From positions 2,046,001-2,110,000 of the forward strand of contig NZ_CP047020.1 of the NCBI RefSeq assembly GCF_009796285.1: a DNA stretch of 64,000 nt. The letters are read 5' to 3'. The DNA comes from Streptomyces broussonetiae (GTDB taxonomy: Bacteria; Actinomycetota; Actinomycetes; Streptomycetales; Streptomycetaceae). The notes beneath the pieces were generated by a model. It saw nothing but the letters and a program-made list of their open reading frames with translations. It ran no database searches and was not told the DNA's origin. This document shows, one piece after another, positions 38,901 to 47,336 of this stretch. The position numbers and the translations under genes were made by a program. Numbering within the stretch: the first letter of the stretch is position 1; every line of letters begins with the position of its first letter.

Positions 38901-40570
38901 CGGGCGGCCTCGCGGGCCGCGTCCCAGGCGGCCACGGCGGTCTTCTCCGCATCGCTGGCGGCGAGCGCGGCCCGGGCCGGATCGGCGTCCGGGGCGCTGT
39001 CGTCGAGCCAGCCCGCCCGGACCGCCTCGGCGGTCTCCTGCTCGACCTCGGTCAGGCGCTGGCGCAGATGCCCGGCCTCGCTGCGGGCGCGCTGCGCCTC
39101 GGTCGCGGCGGTGGTGGAGTCGCGGTAGGCGCAGTCCCCGACCTCCTGGAGGGCGGCGGAGCGCTCCTCCTCCTCGTTGGCGAGGGCCTCGGCGCCCTCG
39201 GCGGCCGCGTGCAGGGCTCGTACGAGGTCCACGGCGGCCTTGGCTCGGGCGGCGAGCGCGGGCGCGGCATCCCGCTCGGCCTCCTGGATGGCGGCGGACA
39301 CGCGCGCGACGCGGTCGGAGGCGGCGCGGTGCCGCAGCACGGCCTCGGCGGCCTGCCAGGCGGAGTGCAGGGTGCGGGCGTCGGCCAGCTCGCGTTTCTG
39401 CGCGGCGGCGGACTTCTCGGCGGCGGCGAGCGCCAGGGAGGCGTGCCGGTAGGCGAGTTCGGCGGCGATCAGGGCGCTGCGTTCCCGGGCGCCCTCGGAG
39501 TGCGTGACGGAGTAGGCGGCGGCCGTGACGCGCTGGGCGAGGTCGGCGGCGCGTACCCGCTCCTGCACCGCCCGGGCGGACAGCCGCCGGGCGAGGCTTC
39601 GGGTACGGCGCTCGGCGCCGGCGTGGACGTCACGCGCGCGTGAACGCGCCTCGGCGGCCTCGACGATCCGCCCGAGCAGGTCGACCGACCCGGCGGTGAA
39701 GTCGCGTTCGGCGATCAGCTCGGCGCGCCGGCCGAGCTTGTTGCCGAAACCGCTGACGAGGTCGGCGAGGCCGTCGGTGTCCCGGGTGTCGGTGACCGCG
39801 CGCAGCAGCAGGTCGGTGAAGTCGGAGTCCTTCTTGACCGCGAAGAGGCCTGCCGCCTCGCCCTCGTCGGCGTTCATCTCCCGCTGGTAGCGGAAGAGTT
39901 CGGGGTCGAGGCCGAGGTCGCCGAGGTGCTCGATCCAGCGGTCGTGGGTCTCCTCCCAGTGCACCTCCAGATGCGGGTAGGCCTTGCCGGCCTCCATGAG
40001 GGCGTCGCGGAAACCCTTCATGGTGCGGCGTCGGCCCTGGGCACCCGAGCTGCCCTCGACAGGTGGCCGTACGGCCGTGGACTCGGCGACCGGCAGGTTG
40101 TCCAGGCTCAGGCCGGGGCCGGGCCGGAACGAGTACCAGGCCTCGGCGAACTTGCGTGGGTCGTTGGACACTTGGCGTCCGCGCCACTCGCTCGCCTTAC
40201 CGACGACGACGCACTCGCCGGTCTGCACATGCTGCCACTCCAGGGCCACGTGTCCGCAGTCGTCGGCGAGCAGGAACTTGCGCAGCACGCCGGAGCTGGC
40301 GCCGCCGAGGGTGTTGCGGTGGCCCGGCAGCATCACCGAGAAGATCAGCTTGAGCAGCACGGACTTGCCGCCGCCGTTCTCCAGGAACAGCACGCCCGCG
40401 GGCGCGGGGCGGCGCGGCGGGCCGGATGGCTCCTCCTCGAAGAACTCCGCCTGCGTGGGCGCCGGGTCGGGCACGGGCTCACCCACGCCCCGCAGGTCAA
40501 GCACGGTGTCGGCATAGCGCGCACCGGCGGGCCCGATGGAGTAGAGGCGGACCCGGGACAGCTCGTACAT
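35933..40570 (-). CDS. MukB/MksB/JetC-like SMC ATPase
   Basis: A 1545-residue ABC/SMC-type ATPase. Walker A is LENGGGKS (63-70). Two long Ala/Glu/Arg-rich coiled coils (about 220-620 and 820-1350) flank a globular hinge-like region near 650-800. The C-terminal head has the ABC signature SGGQ (about 1414-1417) and the Walker B segment TLFLDNP (about 1447-1453), where Asn replaces the usual catalytic Glu. Together with two smaller upstream genes it fits MukBEF/MksBEF-type complexes, which organise DNA or, when joined by a nuclease (Wadjet JetABCD), restrict plasmids. No TOPRIM JetD/MksG gene adjoins. It starts at ATG 40570. Confidence 0.85.
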   Translation of the reverse strand: MYELSRVRLYSIGPAGARYADTVLDLRGVGEPVPDPAPTQAEFFEEEPSGPPRRPAPAGVLFLENGGGKSVLLKLIFSVMLPGHRNTLGGASSGVLRKFLLADDCGHVALEWQHVQTGECVVVGKASEWRGRQVSNDPRKFAEAWYSFRPGPGLSLDNLPVAESTAVRPPVEGSSGAQGRRRTMKGFRDALMEAGKAYPHLEVHWEETHDRWIEHLGDLGLDPELFRYQREMNADEGEAAGLFAVKKDSDFTDLLLRAVTDTRDTDGLADLVSGFGNKLGRRAELIAERDFTAGSVDLLGRIVEAAEARSRARDVHAGAERRTRSLARRLSARAVQERVRAADLAQRVTAAAYSVTHSEGARERSALIAAELAYRHASLALAAAEKSAAAQKRELADARTLHSAWQAAEAVLRHRAASDRVARVSAAIQEAERDAAPALAARAKAAVDLVRALHAAAEGAEALANEEEERSAALQEVGDCAYRDSTTAATEAQRARSEAGHLRQRLTEVEQETAEAVRAGWLDDSAPDADPARAALAASDAEKTAVAAWDAAREAARKVTEHAREAATAESRAELTAARAADAATAAERAHEAERRLAESLAAEERLAGLLSLPGAPSRVRVPGPRTDADDDTRTAPVPETGAEGSLLPEELDRFADELRELLDAAVATAERHLFDLRTAAADDARILGALGDGGLLPPGPDVLATVEFLGEHGIPALPGWRYLAQSVDPADHARVLAARPELVDGVIITDPDTHARARETLGDAALLPRSAVAVGTAAALLAPPPATDAASGDVFLVPPNPAMHDEHAADEERHALRARATGRDEEIRTLAARLGKDRELAARLASWRTGCPAGRLTELAEAAQEARAFAEEAEAELAEARTARGEADETAAEAVQVRDERQEAAQKARRAADALAGLAFRLRERAGWQVKLRELADEAAESEARAQACLERARAADEDRRAAQRAADDARRTARALRAERSEIAGAPDDVPVEDTDAPKVSLPALREAYRAASQVYEKVGVGADLRAEQARAESDESAARAELDRLSNKVRTRAEQLLQSPDGSDGPSRQAAAARAEELVQLLETRMSTASEQLGRLRGEAERHAPEDGEAHTELPEKLVPRDAEHAQALLRTATTELAARAEALAEAREAHAELLDAHRAAEDAVGGFDEIAAMLRDLLREHTPEEEQEKPEPYPGSLEEARHSAAEARRSLRGCAADLSAAEAAVREAGDVLVRHANSTRYEQVRTPARQQIRELPAAALPEHAQRWADAFAPRLRVLTDELAQLERNRDSIVDRLRGLVESALATLRSAQRLSRLPEGLGEWSGQEFLRIRFEEPDQATLTERLGEVIDEATRAAVKKNSDLRRDGMSLLLRGVAAALQPKGVAVEILKPDAVLRAERVPVGQMGDVFSGGQLLTAAIALYCTMAALRSNDRGREKHRHAGTLFLDNPIGRANATYLLELQRAVSDALGVQLLYTTGLFDTTALAEFPLVIRLRNDADLRAGLKYISVEEHLRPGLPQQPQAGEAVHSEITATRMFKKPA

Positions 40571-40629
40571 GGCGGACTCTCGTCGTAAGTCTTCGTAAGT
40601 GTTCGGAAAAACGCGGTGGTCGAGGAGCG

Positions 40630-41508
40630 TCAGGAGTGGAAGGGCAGCCCGGCGTCGGCCACCAGTTCCAGGTCCTCGGTGGCCTCGGCGGGCAGCAGGC
40701 TGGCCGTGCCGTCGGTCACCGGGACGACGCCCAGCTCGAGCAGTTCCGCCATCGCCGCGCTGCCGGCCATGTCGCGGACCTGGAGCTGGTAGCGGGCCGC
40801 GGTGCGGTACGTGCCGCCGCCGTCGTCGCCGGTGCGCTGCAGGAAACCCGAATCGGTCAGGAAGGCCAGGGCCTTGGCGACGATGCCGGTGGTGGAGGCG
40901 GCCGGCCGGCGGGCGTCCTTGGTGGCTCCGGTGGCGCTGCGTCTGGCCCAGATCCGCCAGGCGGCCTCCAGACCGGGCGCGTCGGTCGCCGGGTCGGTGT
41001 TCTCGCCCTGTTCCTCGGCCCGCTCCTCCAGACGTCGGCAGGCCTGCCGTACGAAGGCGTCGACGCCGTTGACCGTGACGCGGCCGATGTAGGAGTCGTC
41101 GGCCAGGTCTTCCGGGCGCGGGAACGCCAGCGCGGCGGCGGCGAGATGGGCGAGCCCGTGCAGGAAGCGGTCGCCGGAGTCGGCGGTGGCGCGACGCGCG
41201 TAGTCGCCCATACGGACGGCGAACACCGAGTCCTCGGCGGCGGTCACGGCCATCCCCGCTCGCGGGGACACTTCCAGCACGACCAGGCCCAGGCCGGCGG
41301 CCACGGCGTCGGCGAGCCGCGCGAACGCCGGATCCTCGCGGTGGCGGCGCAGCAGCTCGGTGTACTCCTGGTCGCGCGCGGGCTGCAGTCTGGGCTGCAG
41401 CCCGAAGGCGACGAGCCGCGCCGCGTCGGCGGCGTCGGCGGGGGTGACGACGGAACCGGCCGGCGCGGCGGCGGGCTCGGGCTCACTCCGGTCGACGTGC
41501 TCGGTCAC
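40630..41508 (-). CDS. MksE/JetB-like (KITE-type) subunit of the SMC complex
   Basis: 292 residues, soluble. Sequence motifs alone do not name it. Size, its place between a kleisin-like and an SMC gene, and the helical winged-helix-like C-terminal half (TTGIVAKALAFLTDSGFLQRTGDDGG, then YRTAARYQLQVRDMA) suggest the KITE/MksE role of binding the kleisin. The first 50 residues are Ala/Pro-rich. The GTG start at 41508 has AAGGAG eight bases upstream, and the gene begins 31 bases after the kleisin-like stop. The function is inferred from gene order. Confidence 0.75.
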   Translation of the reverse strand: MTEHVDRSEPEPAAAPAGSVVTPADAADAARLVAFGLQPRLQPARDQEYTELLRRHREDPAFARLADAVAAGLGLVVLEVSPRAGMAVTAAEDSVFAVRMGDYARRATADSGDRFLHGLAHLAAAALAFPRPEDLADDSYIGRVTVNGVDAFVRQACRRLEERAEEQGENTDPATDAPGLEAAWRIWARRSATGATKDARRPAASTTGIVAKALAFLTDSGFLQRTGDDGGGTYRTAARYQLQVRDMAGSAAMAELLELGVVPVTDGTASLLPAEATEDLELVADAGLPFHS

Positions 41509-41539
41509 GGCTTCGGCTCCTTGTCGCGTTCTTGCTTGC

Positions 41540-43069
41540 TCATGCTGCTTCCGTCCGGTCCGCGGCCATCCCCGCGGCGTCCAGCAGCGCGGTCCCCACG
41601 ATCAGGTCCGCGCCGCCGAACTCGGGATCGTCCAGCTCGGTGCCGTCGTCCACGGCGAACAGCAGCTTCTCCTCGCCCTGGCGGTAGGCCGTGCCGACGG
41701 CGGGGCTGGCCGCGTGGACGGACAACAGGGCCACCAGATAGGCCAGATCGGGATCCCCGGTCCGCCGGGCCTCGGCCAGCAGCCCCGACAGCCTCCGCGG
41801 TGCGTCGGCCGGAAGGTCCAGCAGCTCCATGGCGGTGGCCAGCTGCTCCTCGCTGAACCGGCTGTCGTCCGGCGTGGCGATCAGGTCGGGCTCGGGCATC
41901 TCCGCGCCCAGGTGTTCCCGTTCGACGGGCGGCGTCAGCAGTATGTCGACCAGGTCCACCACGCGCACGGAGACCGGTGTGCGCAGCCCGGTGCCCTGGG
42001 TGAAGAAGGCGTCGGTGACCCGGATCGCCTGCTCCAGGGGCAGTGGCAGGACGGGGGCGAGGAGATGGCCGTACAGGTCCGTCCCGGACGTCGTCGTGGG
42101 CGTGGCGAAGGCCTGCCGGTCCTGCTCGGCGCGGAACAGCGGGCCCGCCTCCAGCAGGCGCGACTGGAGCTGGGTGTGGCGCCGGATGCAGTCCTTGACG
42201 ATGTCGACCAGCTCGGCGGCCCGGCGCTTGTGCTCGGGCTCCTCCGTCTCGTCGCGGGCCTTGCGGATGTTGGTGAGGATCGCGTTCTCGTGGCGGTAGC
42301 GGTCGGCGACGTGGTCCAGTGCCTCGGTGATCATGTCGGGCACGGCGTTCAGCCAGTCGACCGCGCGGACGTTGCGCCGCGTGGCCTCCAGGGCGCGGCG
42401 CAGGGTCTCGGAGTACTGCACCGTGCGGTAGCGGGCCTGTTCGGCGGCGAGCTGGGCGTCGGCGAGGCGGCCCCTGCTGATCAGCACCTCGAGCTTGACC
42501 TCGGCGGCGATCTGGGCGCTGGTGACGTCGGTGTCCAGGGCGCCGACCAGGACGTTGACCGCCTCGTCCGTGGTGCGCAGATAGACCGTGCCGCCGGGTC
42601 CGGGGACCTCTTCGATCAGCTTGAAGTCGTAGTCGCGGCGGACGTAGGTGCCGTCCGGTGCGAAGGTGCCGTAGACCGCGCGGAAGCCGCGGTCCACGCT
42701 GCCGACGTTGATCAGGTTCTCCAGGACCCAGCGGGCCACGCGCTCGTGCTCGGCGGTGGGCCGGTGCGGGGCCTGGGCCGCGATGCGCGGGACGAGCCGG
42801 GCCACGATCTGCTCGTGGTCGGCGCCGGTGTCGAAGTCCATGTTGAGCGTGACGAGGTCGATGGCGGCCAGGGCCACCTCGGCCATGCCGTAGACCGAGT
42901 ACTCACCGGCCAGGTTGGCCTTGCGCGCGTCGAGGTCGTGCAGCGGCGCGGTGCAGGCGAGCGCGCGCAGCCGCCGCGCCAGCCCCTCGTCGGCGGCCGG
43001 ACCCGGAGCCGGGCGCGGCCCCGCGCTGAACTGGGGCGGAACACCGTCCGTCGATGCAGGCAAAGTCAC
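41540..43069 (-). CDS. MksF/JetA-like kleisin subunit of the SMC complex
   Basis: About 509 residues. The N-terminal region contains helical, possibly winged-helix segments (EGLARRLRALACTAPLHDLDARK, GEYSVYGMAEVALAAIDLV). A helical middle (LEVLISRGRLADAQLAAEQARYRTVQYSETL) and a mixed C-terminal domain follow, as in MukF/MksF-type kleisins. It is the first gene of the three-gene set. Start choice is uncertain: GTG at 43069 gives the usual start (TLPASTDG), while ATG at 43099 and a longer frame to 43132 are also open. The family call rests on length, helical layout and neighbours. Confidence 0.75.
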   Translation of the reverse strand: MTLPASTDGVPPQFSAGPRPAPGPAADEGLARRLRALACTAPLHDLDARKANLAGEYSVYGMAEVALAAIDLVTLNMDFDTGADHEQIVARLVPRIAAQAPHRPTAEHERVARWVLENLINVGSVDRGFRAVYGTFAPDGTYVRRDYDFKLIEEVPGPGGTVYLRTTDEAVNVLVGALDTDVTSAQIAAEVKLEVLISRGRLADAQLAAEQARYRTVQYSETLRRALEATRRNVRAVDWLNAVPDMITEALDHVADRYRHENAILTNIRKARDETEEPEHKRRAAELVDIVKDCIRRHTQLQSRLLEAGPLFRAEQDRQAFATPTTTSGTDLYGHLLAPVLPLPLEQAIRVTDAFFTQGTGLRTPVSVRVVDLVDILLTPPVEREHLGAEMPEPDLIATPDDSRFSEEQLATAMELLDLPADAPRRLSGLLAEARRTGDPDLAYLVALLSVHAASPAVGTAYRQGEEKLLFAVDDGTELDDPEFGGADLIVGTALLDAAGMAADRTEAA

Positions 43070-43138
43070 GGTGCACAGACTAGGTCCTCGGTCTGACATC
43101 AACCCAAACGACGCAGAAGCGACGGGCGTCACAGTGGC

Positions 43139-43846
43139 TCAAGCGGGCCCGGCGCTCTCCTCACCGACCCTGCGCCGGTAGACCTCCACCACCCGCTCCA
43201 GCGAGTCGGCGAGGTAGGTCTCCAGCAGCTCTTCCGCCGCGCGCCGGTCACCGGCCTGGAGCGTCTCGAGGATCTGGCGGTTGCGGGCGAGGTACGGCTC
43301 GTGCAGCCGGCGCGGGTCGTCCACGACGTGGAAGGCGAGCCGCAGTTCGGCGAAGACGCTGCGCATCAGTTCGTCGGTGCGTTCGCTGCCGGCAAGGGCG
43401 ACCAGTTCCCGGTGGAAGTGGATGTTGGCCGTGCCCAGCGCCTTCCAGTCGCTGCCTGCGGTGGCCTTCTCTCCCTCGGCGACCGCCACGGCGAGCCCGT
43501 CCAGCGGGTACGGCGGCTCGCCGAGCCCGCGCACGACGGCGCACTCGACCAGGGTGCGTGCGCGGTAGATGTCCTCGACGTCCTCGACGGTCAGTACCCG
43601 GACGAACACGCCCCGGTTCAGCTCGTGCACCAGCAGACGTTCGTGCGTGAGCAGCCGGAAGGCCTCGCGCAGGGTGTTGCGGGAGACCCCGAGCGCCCCG
43701 CCGATGCCGTCCTCCGACAGCCGGGTGCCGGGCGGGAAGTACCCGTCGGCGATACGGCTGCGGAGGATGTCCGAGACCCGCTCCGCCGTGCTCGTACGCC
43801 CCAGGAGCGCCCGGTCTCCGGCCAGTCCCGCCAGCTGCTCTGCCAT
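43139..43846 (-). CDS. GntR-family regulator, FadR subfamily
   Basis: A 235-residue regulator. The N-terminal winged HTH reads AERVSDILRSRIADGYFPPG, then SEDGIGGALGVSRNTLREAFRLL. The C-terminal FCD ligand-binding domain keeps the metal-binding residues of the subfamily in the region NIHFHRELVALAG. It lies about 70 bases upstream of the kleisin-like gene on the same strand, so it could be co-transcribed with the SMC set or regulate it, although nothing in the sequence proves either. FadR-type regulators usually sense organic acids. Confidence 0.9.
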   Translation of the reverse strand: MAEQLAGLAGDRALLGRTSTAERVSDILRSRIADGYFPPGTRLSEDGIGGALGVSRNTLREAFRLLTHERLLVHELNRGVFVRVLTVEDVEDIYRARTLVECAVVRGLGEPPYPLDGLAVAVAEGEKATAGSDWKALGTANIHFHRELVALAGSERTDELMRSVFAELRLAFHVVDDPRRLHEPYLARNRQILETLQAGDRRAAEELLETYLADSLERVVEVYRRRVGEESAGPA

Positions 43847-43914
43847 GCCGGGAATTCAATCGCAGACAACCGGAACGAGACAACACGGGTATTGCCGGAT
43901 CGTTGAACGATCCA

Positions 43915-44859
43915 CTACCCGACACCGTTGGCCACCACCTCCGCCTCCTCGCGGTGGGCAGCTCCCTCGGGCGCCGCGGTGCGCTGCGTGACGGTGACGG
44001 TTCGGCGCAGCTGCGTCCCGGTGCCCTCGACGGCGCCCTCCGACAGCGCGGCCAGGGCCGCGGACACCGCCGCAGATGCGCTCAGGTCGAGGCGGGAGCT
44101 GGTCCCCCGGGCCCGGTGGCGCAGTTCGTCGGCGGCGAGGCGCAGCAGCTGGGGCAGCAGGTCCTTGCACCGCCGGACCACCCAGCCGGTGCCCGCCGTG
44201 GCCAGCCACAGCAGGCTCGCCGTACGGGTCGGTGCGGGGAACTCCGGATCGGGCGAAGGAGGTTGGCCGGTCGCCCGGCCCGCCTCGGTGAGCAGGGCGT
44301 GGAAGCGGACGGCGAACTGCCGGTGCCCGCGCTCGCCGGGGTGCAGCCGGTCCGCGCTCCACAGGGACCGGTCGGTGATCCAGGCACCCTCCGCCGCGTG
44401 CAGATGGACGGCTCCGTACCGCTCGGACAGCGCGTGGACGACGGTGTTGACGGCCCGCTGCCGGCGGGCCAGCGGGCGGGCGAGGGCGGTCGGCAGACCC
44501 AATATCGCGCCGGGGTCGGGCAGGCAGGCGGTGAGCACGGTGGCGCCCTGCCGGGCGAGGGCGGCGTAGACCTCGTCCAGGCGGGCGGCCACCGCGCGGA
44601 TGTCGAAGGTGTGGCGCAGGGTGTCGTTGACGCCGATGACCACGGACACCACGTCCGGGCGCAGTTCGAGGGCGGCCGGGGCCTGCCGCTCGAGCACGTC
44701 CTGGGTCTGCGCCCCGCTGACGGAGAGGTTGGTGAACTCCACCTCCTCGGCGAGCGAGGGCGCCAGCAGCGCTGCCCAGCCCCGCCATCCGGTCGCGACG
44801 GGGTCGCCCACGCCCTGGGTCAGCGAGTCACCGAGGGCGACGAAACGCACGCGTCTCAT
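43915..44859 (-). CDS. SGNH/GDSL-family hydrolase
   Basis: 314 residues. The catalytic blocks are all present: GDSLTQG near residue 10, a Gly block (NLSVSGAQT), VIGVNDT with the oxyanion Asn, and DRLHPGERGH with the Asp-His pair. Such enzymes deacylate or de-esterify lipids or sugars. No signal peptide precedes the GDSL block, so it acts in the cytoplasm. The ATG at 44859 overlaps the stop of the glycosyltransferase gene as ATGA. A C-terminal extension of about 100 residues with no clear domain follows the hydrolase. Confidence 0.9.
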   Translation of the reverse strand: MRRVRFVALGDSLTQGVGDPVATGWRGWAALLAPSLAEEVEFTNLSVSGAQTQDVLERQAPAALELRPDVVSVVIGVNDTLRHTFDIRAVAARLDEVYAALARQGATVLTACLPDPGAILGLPTALARPLARRQRAVNTVVHALSERYGAVHLHAAEGAWITDRSLWSADRLHPGERGHRQFAVRFHALLTEAGRATGQPPSPDPEFPAPTRTASLLWLATAGTGWVVRRCKDLLPQLLRLAADELRHRARGTSSRLDLSASAAVSAALAALSEGAVEGTGTQLRRTVTVTQRTAAPEGAAHREEAEVVANGVG

Positions 44860-46025
44860 GCCACGCCCTCCCGGACGGTACCGGGCCGGGGCACAGTCAC
44901 CGGGGCGTCGTGCGCGGCGAGGAACGCCTCCACCGCCGTACCCCAGCCGAAGCACTCCGCACGCGCGCGTGCGGCCTCGCGGCGCTCGGGCTCGCCCCGG
45001 TCCAGGAGGTGTTCCACGGCGTCGGCGAAGGCCTCGCCGCGGTCGGCCGCGGTCGCGCCCGCGGACCCGATCACCTCGGGCAGCGCGGAGGATGCACTGG
45101 CCACGACGGGCGTGCCGCACGCCATGGCCTCCAGGGCGGCGAGCCCGAACGTTTCGGCGGGCCCCGGGGCGAGGGCGACGTCGGCGGACGCCTGGAGCGC
45201 CCCGAGCAGGGCCCGGTCGGCGACGTGCCCCAGGAACGTCACCGGCAGCCCCCGCTCGCTCGCGCGCAGCTCCAGCCGGGCCTTGAGCGGTCCGTCCCCG
45301 GCGACGACGAGCACCGCCCGCCGGCCGCGCCGCACCAGCGCCTCCAGGGCGTCCAGGGCGGTGCCGGGCCGCTTCTCGACGGACAGCCGCGAGCACATGA
45401 CGAGCAGCGCCTCGTCACCGCGCACGTGGCGGGCTCGCAGGCCGGGGTCGCGCAGCGCGGGGTGGCGCTCCATCAGGTCGACGCCCAGAGGGGCGCGTAC
45501 GACGTTGCGCGCACCGATGCGTACGAACTCGCGCTCGGCGAATTCCGTCGTGCACACCACCCGCGAGTAGACGTGCGCGGTGCGGGTGTTGAGCGCGTCG
45601 GCGGCCTTGCGGGAGAGGTTCTCGGACAGGCCCCAGGTGCGCAGCACGCCGTCGGCGGTCTCGTGCGAGACCATCACGGCGGGCACGCGCGCGCGGCGGG
45701 CCCAGCGGCCGGTCCAGCGCAGGGTCGTCCGGTCGGAGACCTCCAGCCGGTCCGGGCCCAGCTCCTCCAGGAGCGCGGCGACGCGCCGCTTGTCGGTGAG
45801 CACGCGATATCCGCCCGTGCCGGGCAGCAGCGGGCCGGGCAGGGTGATGACCCGGCCCTGCTCGGTGTCCTGGTCGGTGTGCCGCTCACCGGGCACGATC
45901 AGCACGGACTCATGGCCGGCCGCCTGGAAGCCCTTGCCCAGTTCCCGCAGGGCGGTGCGCAGACCGCCGGAGGCGGGGGCGACGAAGTTGGCGAGCCGGA
46001 CGATGCGCAGGGACGAGCCGGTCAT
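44856..46025 (-). CDS. Glycosyltransferase family 4 (GT-B)
   Basis: 389 residues. The N-terminal acceptor domain begins LRIVRLANFVAPASGGLRTA. The C-terminal donor domain has VMCSRLSVEKRPGTALDAL, VAGDGPLKARLE and PAETFGLAALEAMACGTPVVA, the EX7E region of retaining GT4 enzymes. No membrane segment is evident. It overlaps both neighbours by ATGA and is therefore translated with the second glycosyltransferase upstream and the SGNH hydrolase downstream. The donor sugar is unknown. Confidence 0.9.
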   Translation of the reverse strand: MTGSSLRIVRLANFVAPASGGLRTALRELGKGFQAAGHESVLIVPGERHTDQDTEQGRVITLPGPLLPGTGGYRVLTDKRRVAALLEELGPDRLEVSDRTTLRWTGRWARRARVPAVMVSHETADGVLRTWGLSENLSRKAADALNTRTAHVYSRVVCTTEFAEREFVRIGARNVVRAPLGVDLMERHPALRDPGLRARHVRGDEALLVMCSRLSVEKRPGTALDALEALVRRGRRAVLVVAGDGPLKARLELRASERGLPVTFLGHVADRALLGALQASADVALAPGPAETFGLAALEAMACGTPVVASASSALPEVIGSAGATAADRGEAFADAVEHLLDRGEPERREAARARAECFGWGTAVEAFLAAHDAPVTVPRPGTVREGVA

Positions 46026-47149
46026 GCCGCCACCGCCGTCCGGCGGGCCGCGAGGACGTCGCCGTAGTGACCGATCAGCTGGTCGCCGACGGCGGCCCAG
46101 GTGCGGCCCTCGACCATCGTGCGGGCGGCGAGGCCGTACGCGGCCCGGCGTTCGGGGTCGGCGGCCAGGCTGCGTACGGCCTGCGTGACGGCCGCGGCAT
46201 CGCGCGGCGGGACGAGCAGTCCGGTGCGCTCGTGGGCGACCAGGTCCAGCGGACCGCCGGCGGCGGGCGCGACGACCGGGACGCCGCTGGCCATGGCCTC
46301 CTGGACGGTCTGGCAGAACGTCTCGAAGGGGCCGGTGTGCGCGAACACGTCCAGCGAGGCGAATATCCGGGCGAGGTCGCCGCCGGTGCGGCGGCCGAGG
46401 AAGACGGCGCCGGGCAGCGCCTCGGTGAGGTGGGCGTGGCTCGGCCCGTCACCGACGACCACGACCTTGACGCCCTCCAGTGCGCAGACGCCGGCGAGCA
46501 GTTCGACGTGCTTCTCGGGGGCGAGCCGGCCGACGTAGCCGACGAGCAGCTCGCCGTTCGGGGCGAGTTCGCGGCGCAGTGCCGCGTCCCGGTGTTCTGG
46601 CCGGAAACGTATGGTGTCCACCCCGCGCGGCCAGAGCCGGACCCGGGGCACACCATGGGCCTCGAGGTCGGTGAGGGCGGCGCTGGAGGGAGCCAGGGTG
46701 CGGTCGGCGGCGGCGTGCACGGAGCGGATCCGCCGCCAGGCCGCCGCCTCTCCGGCGCCCATGTACGTACGCGCGTACCCGGCGAGATCGGTCTGGTAGA
46801 CGGCGACGGCGGGGATGCCGAGCCGGGCGGCGGCGGCCATGCCGCGGACGCCGAGGACGAAGGGGCTGGCGAGATGAACCAGGTCAGCGCGGTGATCGAG
46901 AAGGGCCGCGGCGAGGCGTCGGCTGGGGAGGGCGACGCGGACCTGGGGGTAGCCGGGAAGGGGGAGCGAGGGGACACGGACCACCGGGCACGGAGCGTCC
47001 GCGTCCGGTGCGCTGCCGGGTGCTGGGGCCGGCGCGACGACGAGCGGGGAGTGACCGCGATCTACGAGGTGCCGGGCGGTCTGAAGCGCGCAGTGAGCCA
47101 CGCCGTTCACATCGGGGGGAAAGGATTCGGTCACGATGACGACACGCAT
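46022..47149 (-). CDS. Glycosyltransferase family 4, mannosyltransferase-like (MgtA/PimB-type)
   Basis: 375 residues. It begins MRVVIVTESFPPDVNGVAHC, the start typical of GDP-mannose-dependent mannosyltransferases of the MgtA type. The donor domain has LVGYVGRLAPEKHVELLAGV, VVVGDGPSHAHL and GPFETFCQTVQEAMASGVPV. In Actinobacteria this group builds mannosylated glycolipids. It is the first gene of a three-gene set with ATGA overlaps; manC upstream in the window would supply GDP-mannose if the assignment is correct. Confidence 0.9.
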   Translation of the reverse strand: MRVVIVTESFPPDVNGVAHCALQTARHLVDRGHSPLVVAPAPAPGSAPDADAPCPVVRVPSLPLPGYPQVRVALPSRRLAAALLDHRADLVHLASPFVLGVRGMAAAARLGIPAVAVYQTDLAGYARTYMGAGEAAAWRRIRSVHAAADRTLAPSSAALTDLEAHGVPRVRLWPRGVDTIRFRPEHRDAALRRELAPNGELLVGYVGRLAPEKHVELLAGVCALEGVKVVVVGDGPSHAHLTEALPGAVFLGRRTGGDLARIFASLDVFAHTGPFETFCQTVQEAMASGVPVVAPAAGGPLDLVAHERTGLLVPPRDAAAVTQAVRSLAADPERRAAYGLAARTMVEGRTWAAVGDQLIGHYGDVLAARRTAVAA

Positions 47150-47336
47150 ACGGGTGTTGTCGCCGCGCTGAACGTGGCCGCGTCAACGTCGATCTTTCCG
47201 CTCGGGGAACGTCCCATGAGCGTTGGGCTGCACACCCGAGCGGGTCAGACGGCCGTCATGGCCACCTGACCCACGGGTCACCCGATGTTCACACAGCGGG
47301 CGGTCGTCCGCCTGAGCCGTGGCTGTGCACAGGGGG

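Noticed and set aside
35933..43846. Complete Wadjet (JetABCD) anti-plasmid system
   Set aside because: No TOPRIM/JetD nuclease gene adjoins the three SMC-complex genes; only a three-gene condensin-like set can be supported.
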